From assembly GCF_902500215.1 (NCBI RefSeq), contig NZ_CABVOU010000027.1, forward strand, positions 124,001 through 188,000: a stretch of 64,000 nt of DNA. Reading direction: 5' to 3'. The DNA is from Halomonas lysinitropha (GTDB lineage: Bacteria > Pseudomonadota > Gammaproteobacteria > Pseudomonadales > Halomonadaceae). The position numbers and the translations under genes were made by a program. Positions within the stretch are counted from its first letter, which is position 1, and each line of letters begins with the position of its first letter. Positions 41,349-48,186 of the stretch are shown one piece after another. Under the pieces are notes generated by a model. That model was not told the DNA's origin, made no database searches, and saw only the letters and a program-made list of their open reading frames with translations.

Positions 41349-41900
41349 TTAGTTGTACTCTACCGTTGCCGTCACATCGCCGGTATAGGTCCCGGCTGCC
41401 TGAGTTCCACCCACCGTCAGTGTGCCGCCCAAGTAGATGGATTGGGCACCCGTGGCGCTGAGAACACCTGCGTCCACTTCACCCGTGGTGGCACCGCCAG
41501 CGGTGAGATCACTGATTTTTGTCAGTGCCATGGTTTCAGTACTCTCCGAATCGGTCAGTTCGGTAACGCCGCCCCAGGTAATACTATAGGTGGCGTCATT
41601 ATCACCGGTGACGTCGAACTTGGCGGCGGTCGGAGAGGAACCGACGGTTGATAGAATGGCACCTGTAGCGGAACGGGTACCGGCTGTGTCAACCGTCACG
41701 CTGCCGCCGGCACCAGGGGCGAACTTGCCAAAAACCAGGTCCGCCGACTTTGTGATGGCGATGGGCTCGATCACCGTGCTTGAAACGTTGGTGGTAGCGC
41801 TTGCAGCAAAGCTGCTGGATGCCCCGAACGCCCCGAGTGCGACGACGGAGGCCAGTACGGTAAGGCGGAAATTCTTGCGAATGAAAGCAGATGAGTTCAT
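41349..41900 (-). CDS. DUF4402 fimbrial subunit-like protein 1 (probable major subunit)
   Basis: 183 aa. The ATG at 41900 is preceded by AGGGGAUU; the frame opens at 41984. A signal peptide (about residues 1-33, LTVLASVVALGAFGASSSFA) precedes a DUF4402 domain with ADLVFGKFAPGAGGSVTVDT, AAKFDVTGDNDATYSITWGG, LGGTLTVGGTQAAGTYTGDV and a terminal VEYN. It contains no cysteine. Being first in the operon, next to the leader and followed by strong hairpins, it is the likely abundant subunit. The leader carries a c-di-GMP riboswitch. Confidence 0.87.
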   Translation of the reverse strand: MNSSAFIRKNFRLTVLASVVALGAFGASSSFAASATTNVSSTVIEPIAITKSADLVFGKFAPGAGGSVTVDTAGTRSATGAILSTVGSSPTAAKFDVTGDNDATYSITWGGVTELTDSESTETMALTKISDLTAGGATTGEVDAGVLSATGAQSIYLGGTLTVGGTQAAGTYTGDVTATVEYN

Positions 41901-41906
41901 TTTCAA

Positions 41907-41973
41907 TCCCCTATAAGCCATTGCCGCGGTAGTGTACCGTCGACAATCGTTTGATTTGAAACCAGTTAGGGGA
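41907..41973 (-). promoter_or_regulatory. Shine-Dalgarno-occluding helix before the first DUF4402 gene
   Basis: The ribosome site UAGGGGA (minus strand, 41913 to 41907) is perfectly complementary over 7 bases to UCCCCUA (minus strand, 41973 to 41967). Pairing would hide the ribosome site about six bases before the ATG. It lies between the riboswitch aptamer and the start codon, so it is a candidate expression platform. Pairing is inferred, not computed. Confidence 0.5.
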
Positions 41974-42029
41974 ACCGTTAACACTGCGATGGGAAGGCAT
42001 GAAGAAATCGTGCTCGAACCCTAGGGAGA

Positions 42030-42112
42030 TGTAGGCGGTCCCGCTGTCTTAGGGTTGTTACGCCCCGTAGACCGGTGACTTTGCGTCCCCGCTTTTCAGC
42101 GGGTTTGCCTTT
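42030..42112 (-). promoter_or_regulatory. Cyclic-di-GMP-I (GEMM-I) riboswitch aptamer
   Basis: On the minus strand the RNA reads GGCAAA, then a hairpin CCCGCU-GAAA-AGCGGG with a GNRA tetraloop, then GACGCAAAG (42087-42079), then UCACCGGUCUA. A second hairpin is closed by GUCU/AGAC with GGG/CCC inside (about 42072-42046), followed by AGCGGG and ACCGCC. This matches the GEMM-I consensus element by element, including the junction A of GACGCAAAG and the G of AGGC expected for c-di-GMP rather than cGAMP. The outermost P1 helix is short or unclear. It lies about 130 bp upstream of the DUF4402 operon on the same strand. Confidence 0.87.
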
Positions 42113-42852
42113 TTCTTTCTTACTAACTTCTTCTTCTTTACACTTTTGTTCCGACAAGCCGGGAAAACCTTCAGTCTGTCGGAGGCCGTATCACCCTTCG
42201 GAGAGCTGGCCCGATGCCATACTGACTGAAGGGAAAACTTTCCACAAGCGGATTATTTTTTAAATATTTCATTCAGGAGTGAGTATTTTATCCTGAGGCT
42301 TATCTGGTTGTTTTTCAGAAGAAAGTGACTTTATTTCCAGGTTATATTGTCAGTATATGCTTATATTGCTGCATCGGAGATGCCATGGTGGTGCTGCCGG
42401 CTGCCCGCCTTGACCAGAACGCCCCGTCGGGAGACTTACCCAAAGCCCCGAGAAAGCCAAAGCCCGCGCAGGCAGCGGGGTACCCAAAGAATTCCTGCAT
42501 GGCATGCCGGCCAGTATTCCGCGATAAGCAAGGCCAAAAAAACTGAAAATCGGACGCCTCTGTGTGCTGTCGTACAGATGGCGGGGAGGTTATTGGCCAC
42601 ACTGACGTCACCTGTCGGGAAGTCGGAACCCTCCCATTACGGTTCGCCGTATCGACCCTTTAACGATAAGGCGTTGTTCAACAAGGATCACGCCACTCTT
42701 CCTGGCCAAAACCATTCCCGAGAACAGCTAGCGCACGAGCTATCCCGCCGGGTTTTCCTCAATCATCAACATCGTGAAGGAAACTGCGCTGGCGCCGTTG
42801 ATGGCAGACAGCCGGCATCTTGTCCGGGCAGTTCCGATTCTGGAGAATCGAT
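42113..42852. other. Intergenic region between the divergent fimbrial operon and the OmpA-like gene
   Basis: This AT-rich stretch must hold the promoter for the riboswitch-led minus-strand operon and the promoter of the plus-strand OmpA-like gene. Seen: an inverted pair CCTTCAGTC (42168-42176) and GACTGAAGG (42224-42232); a small hairpin GCATC-GGA-GATGC at 42371-42383; and a GC-rich stretch at about 42400-42490 with several complementary segments (GCTGCC/GGCAGC, GCCCCG/CGGGGT). No protein-coding frame is convincing. Confidence 0.5.
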
Positions 42853-44631
42853 ATGAAACATCGCATGCGCCTTTTCAGGAAGCCCGCGGTCATTCTGGCC
42901 TCGCTCTCATTGATGAGCCCGGGCTTTGCCCAGACGTCCCTGCCGTCGACTGCCGACACGGAGGTCATGTTACTTACTCAGCTTACGGAACCTGCTGACA
43001 AAACAGAGGAAGAAATCCTCGCCGAGCAGGAAGCCGTTGCCCAGGCCGAAGCAGAGGCCCTGGCCGAGGAGGAAGCCATCGCTCAGGCCGAGGCAGAGGC
43101 TCAGGCTGAAGCAGACGTCCAGGCTGAGCAGGAAGCTATCGAGAAAGCCGAGGCAGAGGCCCTGGCCGAAGAGGAAGCCGTTGCCCAGGCTGAGGCAGAC
43201 GCCGTAGCCGATCAAGAAGCTATCGCCCAGGCAGAGGCTCAGGCTGAAGCTGACGCCCAGGCTGAGCAGGAAGCCATCGAGAAAGCCGAGGCAGAGGCCC
43301 TGGCCGAGGAGGAAGCCGCCGATAAGGCTGAGGCAGAGGCCCTGGCCGAAGAGGAAGCCGTTGCCCAGGCTGAGGCTGACGCCCTCGCCGAGCAGGAGGC
43401 CGCCGATCAGGCCGAGGCCGACGCCCTGGCCAAGCAGGAAGCCATCGAACAGGCCGCGGCAAACACCGTCGCCGAGCAGGAAGCCATCGACAAGGCCGAG
43501 GCAGAAGCCCTCGCCGAGCAGCAGGCCAGCGACAAGGCCGACGCGAAGGCCCTGGCCGAGGCCGAGGCGGATGCCCTGGCGGCAGTCGCCGCCCTCGATA
43601 CCAAGCAAGCCAGCATGTCATCCGAAACGGTCGTGACCTCGGAATCCACCCGGACCAGCGACGAGGAGGTCAAGGCCACGTCCTCAGACGAAGCAGACGA
43701 TGACGACAACCAGATATGGAAATACCTGGGAGCCGCGGCGGCGGGTGCCGTCGTCGGGGTCCTGGTTCCCCAACTCGGTGGACGGGTCGTCGCGGATCAA
43801 GGCGACCGCATGATCGTCGAGCGCGACGGCGAGTTGCATGTGCGCAAGGACGAGAATCTCCTGCTGCGTCGTCCCGGGGTCACCGAGACGACCGAAGCGT
43901 TTGACGATGGCATCACCCGCTCCACCATTACCCGCGACAATGGCAGCCGGGTCGTCACCGTTCGCGATTCCGGTGGCTTCGTGCTCAAGCGCACACGCTA
44001 TCTACCCGATGACACCGCTATCGTGCTGATCGACGAAACGAGCAAGGCCGATAGCTGGACCTCTTCCGTCGACATCGAGGAATCCCTGCCTCCCGTCTAC
44101 TATGACCTGCCGGAAGATCGCTACGTGGTCGATTACCGCCGTGCCGATGAGGAGGTCCTGCGCGAGACACTGCTGGCGCCGCCGGTACAGGAGTTTGAAC
44201 AGGCCTTCACGCTCCGCCAGGTACGCGAAAGCTCTCGCGTTCGCGCCATGATGCCGCGTATCGATCTCGACGTTGTCCAGTTCGCTACCGGTTCGTCGGC
44301 CATCCAGTCTTCCGAGGCCGAAGCGTTGAGGCTGATCGGGAGGACCATGGCCGAGGTCATCGAAGCGAATCCGAGTGAAATCTTCCTGGTTGAAGGCCAT
44401 TCCGATGCGGTTGGATCGGACCTGATGAATCTCGGGCTGTCCGATCGGCGAGCGGAGGCCGTTGCCCTGGCACTGACCGAATACTTCGCCATTCCTCCGG
44501 AAAACCTGATCGTGCAGGGCTATGGTGAACGCTTCCTGAAACTGGATACGCAGGGGCCCAGCCAGGTCAACCGACGCGCCAGCGTCCGGCGGATCACCCC
44601 GCTGATCGATGCAAGCATGACCAGCCTCTGA
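42853..44631 (+). CDS. OmpA-domain envelope protein with long Ala/Glu repeat region
   Basis: 592 aa. The ATG at 42853 follows GGAG. A signal peptide (about residues 1-27) precedes an extended charged region (about 55-250) of 14-residue repeats of the form AEAEALAEEEAIAQ. Next come a Gly/Ala hydrophobic segment YLGAAAAGAVVGVLVP (about 292-308), a beta-rich middle region (about 315-465) and a C-terminal OmpA peptidoglycan-binding domain (about 470-580; FATGSSAIQSSEAEAL, VEGHSDAVGSDLMNLGLSDR, VQGYGERFLKLDTQG). The repeats should form a long helix, as in TolA, spanning periplasm or cell surface. It is divergent from the DUF4402 operon; any functional link is inferred. Confidence 0.88.
   Translation: MKHRMRLFRKPAVILASLSLMSPGFAQTSLPSTADTEVMLLTQLTEPADKTEEEILAEQEAVAQAEAEALAEEEAIAQAEAEAQAEADVQAEQEAIEKAEAEALAEEEAVAQAEADAVADQEAIAQAEAQAEADAQAEQEAIEKAEAEALAEEEAADKAEAEALAEEEAVAQAEADALAEQEAADQAEADALAKQEAIEQAAANTVAEQEAIDKAEAEALAEQQASDKADAKALAEAEADALAAVAALDTKQASMSSETVVTSESTRTSDEEVKATSSDEADDDDNQIWKYLGAAAAGAVVGVLVPQLGGRVVADQGDRMIVERDGELHVRKDENLLLRRPGVTETTEAFDDGITRSTITRDNGSRVVTVRDSGGFVLKRTRYLPDDTAIVLIDETSKADSWTSSVDIEESLPPVYYDLPEDRYVVDYRRADEEVLRETLLAPPVQEFEQAFTLRQVRESSRVRAMMPRIDLDVVQFATGSSAIQSSEAEALRLIGRTMAEVIEANPSEIFLVEGHSDAVGSDLMNLGLSDRRAEAVALALTEYFAIPPENLIVQGYGERFLKLDTQGPSQVNRRASVRRITPLIDASMTSL
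43021..43605 (+). repeat. 42-bp tandem coding repeats in the OmpA-like gene
   Basis: About a dozen imperfect 14-codon units, most of the form AxxxAEAEALAEEE, with two longer units of 18-20 codons. Near-identical runs recur (for example EKAEAEALAEEEA at two places), indicating recent duplication. Copy number may vary between strains. Confidence 0.85.
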
Positions 44632-44659
44632 GACGCCAGGCCTGAAGCCAGTGACCGGA

Positions 44660-44691
44660 AAAGCCGACAGACAATGCGTTCTGTCGGCTTT
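44660..44691 (+). terminator. Intrinsic terminator after the OmpA-like gene
   Basis: A perfect 12-bp stem AAAGCCGACAGA/TCTGTCGGCTTT with an 8-base loop, starting 28 bp after the stop and followed by TCTTG. The U-tract is the arm end CTTTCTT. Confidence 0.85.
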
Positions 44692-44758
44692 CTTGATGTG
44701 GTGATCGCTGCCAGCGGCTATCATCGGTCGCCTAGGTCTTGCCCTGAGGACCGTTGCC

Positions 44759-45241
44759 ATGCAGGCCATCACGATAGAGCAGCCGGTCGGCGTCATCAGC
44801 GACACCCACGGGCTGCTGCGCCCCGAGGCGCTGACGCTGCTGGAGGACTGCGGGCTGATCCTGCATCTGGGCGATGTGGGCAGCAAGCAGGAAGACGCCG
44901 CCCTCCTCGAGCGGCTGGGCACACTGGCCCCGGTGGCGGCGGTGCGCGGTAACATCGACACCGCGTCCTGGGCCGAGGCGCTGCCGATGACCCGCGACCT
45001 CACCGTCAACGGCTGGCGCCTGCACCTGGTGCATATCCTGGCCGAGTTCGACCCGGCCACTCCCTGCGATGCGGTGCTCCACGGCCACTCCCACAAGCCG
45101 CTTAACGAATGGCAGGCAGACCGGCTGCTGTTCAACCCCGGTGCGGCGGGCAAGCGCCGCTTCCGCCTGCCTATCACCCTGGGTAAGCTGTGGGCCGACG
45201 CGCATGGCCTGCGTGGCGCCATCCTGCACCTGCCATTGTGA
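44759..45241 (+). CDS. Metallophosphoesterase, YfcE/MJ0936-like
   Basis: 160 aa, with GAGGA before the ATG. The calcineurin-like metal site is complete: SDTHG (D and H), HLGDVG, RGNID, and GHSHKP near residue 105-111. Small single-domain members hydrolyse phosphodiesters in the cytoplasm; the natural substrate is unknown. The downstream small gene begins within 36 bp and may be co-transcribed. Confidence 0.9.
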   Translation: MQAITIEQPVGVISDTHGLLRPEALTLLEDCGLILHLGDVGSKQEDAALLERLGTLAPVAAVRGNIDTASWAEALPMTRDLTVNGWRLHLVHILAEFDPATPCDAVLHGHSHKPLNEWQADRLLFNPGAAGKRRFRLPITLGKLWADAHGLRGAILHLPL

Positions 45242-45276
45242 TGGCAACCGACGACACAGCGATGGAGAGAAAGAGT

Positions 45277-45615
45277 GTGACCGAGGAGAGCGAACTGCCT
45301 TCACGACTGCGAGATCTGTTGATGGATTTGCCCGACGCGGCGGTGCCGATCACCTACCAGCAGGCCGCCGAGGCGCTGGGGCTAACCCCGCCGGGCACCA
45401 TCCAGCGCGTCGCCCTGGCCCTGGAAGCGCTGATGCATGAGGACGTGGCCGCTGGCCGCCCGCTGATCGCCGCCCTGGTGGTCAGCCGCCGCGGCGACCT
45501 GCCCCGGCAGGGCTTCTTCGAGCTGGCGGTAGCGCTCGGCCGCTTTCCCGCCACCCCGGCACGCCACGAGGCGGCCTATCGGCAGGAGCTTGAACGGCTG
45601 ATGGCGGAGCGGTGA
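45277..45615 (+). CDS. Conserved small winged-helix-like protein, unknown
   Basis: 112 aa from a GTG at 45277, preceded by GGAGAGA; an ATG at 45241 overlapping the previous stop lacks a ribosome site. The sequence PITYQQAAEALGLTPPGTIQ resembles a helix-turn-helix, followed by LEALMHEDVAAGRPLIAALV and RRGDLPRQGFFELAVALGRF. The layout recalls the DNA-binding half of alkyltransferase-like proteins, but no known active-site motif is present. I recall similar hypothetical proteins in other proteobacteria. It follows the phosphoesterase gene and precedes a convergent gene. Confidence 0.7.
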   Translation: MTEESELPSRLRDLLMDLPDAAVPITYQQAAEALGLTPPGTIQRVALALEALMHEDVAAGRPLIAALVVSRRGDLPRQGFFELAVALGRFPATPARHEAAYRQELERLMAER

Positions 45616-45651
45616 AGGGATACCTTGATTTTCCCCGGGCCGCAGGCGGGA

Positions 45652-46653
45652 TCATGCATATTTGTGCTTCCAGTCCTTGACCGCGATCTGCGCCTTGAGC
45701 AGCTCAAGCATGTCCACCAGCACCTGCTCGCTGACCTGTTCGGTGTGAGCGTCGGTTCGTAGCCAGGCATCGAAGCCGCTCTCGGCCAGTTGCTCCACCA
45801 GCACGGTGAACTCCGGCGACTGCAGCCCCTGCAGGGCCTCGTTGACCAGCCGGCACGCCAGGTCGGATAACGAGGCTTCGAGCCCCCGAGTGAGCTGGCT
45901 GCCCAGCGGCAGACGCTCCAGTCGGCGAATCTCCGGGCTCTCCGCCAGGGTCCGGCCGACCAGGCCGCGGACATAGCGCAGGATGTCGGGTCGGTTGTGG
46001 GTGTAGGCGTTACCCGCCATGGCCTCCAGGCGCTGGCTGATCTCATGGATCAGCGCCTGCTGGCGGGGTCTCACCACCTGCTCCACCATCCGGCTGGAGA
46101 ACCCGTCGCTGGAGCGGACCTGAGACTGGACGTTGTCGAGCAGGCGAAGGGCGATGCGGTCGGTGAGCTCCTCCAGCAGGATGTCGTAATACTTGGCGAT
46201 CACGCCATAGAGGTACCAGCCGCGAACGTCGATCAGGCCCAGCCGCTGCAGGCGGTGCAGCAGCGTGATGACCCGCAGGATGCGCAGCAGCCGAAAGCCG
46301 CCCACCGGAATGCAGCCGAGCACGTCGTACCAGTGCACGAAGGGATAGAAGAACCAGCGGTGATAGCGCCGCTCGGCGATGGCCACTGCCCAGCCCAGCA
46401 GCACATCAAGCAGGAAGATGGCCACGAACGCCAGATCGATGGCGATGAAGTTGGCTCGAATGACCTGGCTGTAGCTTTCGTGCAGCCCCGGGGCCGTGGC
46501 CTCGAAGGCGGCGTTCAGCGGAGCCAGCAGGAAGAGGCTGTCGAACAGCAGCAGGGTCAGGTTGGCGACCACCAGCGTGATGACGAACAGGTCCCACGCC
46601 AGGTGAAGGCGTTCCAGGGCGGGGTTGAGTGATCTCGTGGGCTTCTCGGGCAT
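45652..46653 (-). CDS. Voltage-sensor-like membrane protein without a pore domain
   Basis: 333 aa. A strong AAGGAGGT site precedes the ATG at 46653. Four membrane helices (about residues 20-150): S1 LFVITLVVANLTLLLF, S2 and S3 around FIAIDLAFVAIFLLDVLLGW and WYDVLGCIPVGG, and an S4-like helix FRLLRILRVITLLHRLQRLG with basic residues every third position. No P-loop or S5-S6 pore follows; instead there are about 180 residues of soluble helical domain. It looks like a voltage-sensing domain used alone or with a cytoplasmic module. Function unknown. Confidence 0.75.
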   Translation of the reverse strand: MPEKPTRSLNPALERLHLAWDLFVITLVVANLTLLLFDSLFLLAPLNAAFEATAPGLHESYSQVIRANFIAIDLAFVAIFLLDVLLGWAVAIAERRYHRWFFYPFVHWYDVLGCIPVGGFRLLRILRVITLLHRLQRLGLIDVRGWYLYGVIAKYYDILLEELTDRIALRLLDNVQSQVRSSDGFSSRMVEQVVRPRQQALIHEISQRLEAMAGNAYTHNRPDILRYVRGLVGRTLAESPEIRRLERLPLGSQLTRGLEASLSDLACRLVNEALQGLQSPEFTVLVEQLAESGFDAWLRTDAHTEQVSEQVLVDMLELLKAQIAVKDWKHKYA

Positions 46654-46743
46654 GGCACCTCCTTGAGCTCTATGCCGTAAAGACTCTTTCTATCCTGGAA
46701 CGCCGGCCCGTTGGCGGCACTCTCGCTGAGTGACTTCGCGGTC

Positions 46744-47598
46744 TCAGTGGCTGCCCGGGAGGTCCAGCAGCAGCGGTGAGCCGACCAGACCCTCGGACAG
46801 ACGCGTCGTGAGCACCTCCAGGATGGCGTCGTGTTCACCCGCCAGGCGCGTCGTGGTGACGCGCAGGCCGGGCGACTGCGCCATGGCCTGCTCGCAGATT
46901 TCCGCAATGTCGCCGCCTTCACCGGCGTGGCGTCCCGGAGAGAGGAACAGCATGGCGAGTATCACCTCGCTGTCGGCCATGGCCGGCGAGGCCAGCAGGT
47001 CGACCAGCAACGGCTCGTTGAAGCGGTAGGCCTCGCCCTCGCGGCGCTCCATGGAAGCAAAGGTGACGCAGCTGGCCTCGTCGCTGAGCAGCACGCTGAG
47101 CTGGCCGGCCAGATAGTTGCGCACCGCCGTGACCTCGGGAATCGGACTGCCGTGATCGACCAGCACCACCTTCGGCGGCGAGGGGCCCTCCATCCGCTCG
47201 CGGACGTTGTCGGCCAGCAGCTGCGCCAGGCGCAGGTCCAGCGGCGCCTGGGTATCGACCAGTGGCAGCGCCACCTTGATGCTCAACTGCGGGTATTGGG
47301 CCTGCACTTGGGCCAGCCGCTCCGGCAAATAGCGGGTCAACGCCTGACTGGGGCCGAAGAAGAAGGGCAGGATGACCAGCTCGTTCGTGCCCTGTGCCGC
47401 AAACTGTTCGGCCAGCGGCCCCAGCGACACCGCCTTGCGCCCCTCCAGCTCTTCCGCGGGGATCTTGTAGGAGTGCAGCAGGGAGGCGGCTTCGACCTCG
47501 TGGCCGGTGGTCTGGCTCAAGGCCCGGGCCAGGCGGCGCAGGTTGAGCGTGGCCTGGGGCCGCAGGGAGCCGTTGTCGACGAGCAGGATCTTTCGCAT
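46744..47598 (-). CDS. CbiX/sirohydrochlorin-chelatase-like tandem-domain protein
   Basis: 284 aa. Two CbiX-like halves: residues about 1-125 (ILLVDNGSLRPQATLNLRRL, LVILPFFFGPSQALTRYL) and about 135-280 (VVLVDHGSPIPEVTAVRNYL, VILAMLFLSPGRHAGEGGDI). In CbiX, two such lobes bind sirohydrochlorin and insert cobalt or nickel with a pair of histidines. Here the C half keeps DHG and GRHAGEGG, while the N half has DNG in place of DHG and lacks the matching His, so chelatase activity is uncertain. It lies in a run with an ABM-domain gene. Confidence 0.8.
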   Translation of the reverse strand: MRKILLVDNGSLRPQATLNLRRLARALSQTTGHEVEAASLLHSYKIPAEELEGRKAVSLGPLAEQFAAQGTNELVILPFFFGPSQALTRYLPERLAQVQAQYPQLSIKVALPLVDTQAPLDLRLAQLLADNVRERMEGPSPPKVVLVDHGSPIPEVTAVRNYLAGQLSVLLSDEASCVTFASMERREGEAYRFNEPLLVDLLASPAMADSEVILAMLFLSPGRHAGEGGDIAEICEQAMAQSPGLRVTTTRLAGEHDAILEVLTTRLSEGLVGSPLLLDLPGSH

Positions 47599-47631
47599 GA
47601 AAGCCTCTTGGCTGGCGCGGGGCAGCGGGGT

Positions 47632-47979
47632 TCAGGTGTTGTTCGTGTCTCCGATCGTCTGGATGACCTCGAAGCCCTCGAAACTCGGCGGGCCCAGGTA
47701 GAGCCCCTCGCGCTTGCTCTGGCCGGCATTGGCGTGCGCCGCCCGAAATGCCTCGGAGTGCGTCCAGGCCTCGAAATCCTCGCGCGAGCGCCAGACGGTG
47801 TGGGAGGCGTAGAGCACATGATCCTCCTTCTCGGGGCCGCGCAGCATGTGGAACTCGACAAAACCGGGCAGGCCCTGCAAGTGAGTCTCCCGCTCCAGCC
47901 AGATCTGTTCGAACTCCTCGACTCTCTCAGGATTGACCCGGAAACGGTTCATGGCAATGAACAAGGCATACTCTCCCAT
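47632..47979 (-). CDS. Antibiotic biosynthesis monooxygenase (ABM)-domain protein, possibly heme-degrading type
   Basis: 115 aa from the ATG at 47979; an ATG at 47952 (MNRFRVNPER) is an alternative. It has the ferredoxin-like ABM fold with FIAMNRFRVNPERVEEFEQI, LPGFVEFHMLRGPEKEDHV and YASHTVWRSREDFEAWTHSE. The MNRFRV start and GFVEFHML resemble IsdG/HmoB-like heme-degrading members. It is 33 bp upstream of the CbiX-like gene, so a shared tetrapyrrole theme is possible but unproven. Confidence 0.8.
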   Translation of the reverse strand: MGEYALFIAMNRFRVNPERVEEFEQIWLERETHLQGLPGFVEFHMLRGPEKEDHVLYASHTVWRSREDFEAWTHSEAFRAAHANAGQSKREGLYLGPPSFEGFEVIQTIGDTNNT

Positions 47980-48051
47980 GGTCGGGTGGATGATCACTTC
48001 TGGCAGACGATGACACCTTGCCCCGGGAGGGGCAAGCAGGGGCGCGTAGTC

Positions 48052-48110
48052 GGGGCCCCCCCCGGGGGGGGGGGGGGGGGCCCCCCCCGGGGGGGGGGGG
48101 GCCCCCCCCG
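48052..48110. repeat. Alternating G and C homopolymer tract
   Basis: The sequence runs G4, C8, G17, C8, G13, C8, G1 with no other base. It lies between the 5' end of the ABM gene and the 3' end of the MFS gene. Such a block is self-complementary and hard to sequence; it could be an assembly or base-calling artefact or a real slippage-prone tract. Confidence 0.9.
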
Positions 48111-48186
48111 ACCGTGTCGATCTCGCCGGCATTTTCGTTGTAGAAGGGCGAGAGCGCCCTCGCCTCTATCGGATATGAGATTGAGC

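Noticed and set aside
42088..42112. Plus-strand intrinsic terminator CCCGCT-TTTC-AGCGGG plus T-run
   Set aside because: No plus-strand transcript precedes it; the same bases form the GAAA-capped hairpin and A-rich 5' flank of the minus-strand riboswitch.
42347..42856. 169-aa plus-strand frame upstream of the OmpA-like gene
   Set aside because: No ribosome site, no domain, composition unlike neighbours, and it runs over the OmpA-like start region in another frame.
43021..43605. CRISPR-like array
   Set aside because: The 42-bp periodicity is contiguous coding repeat of an Ala/Glu helix without unique spacers.
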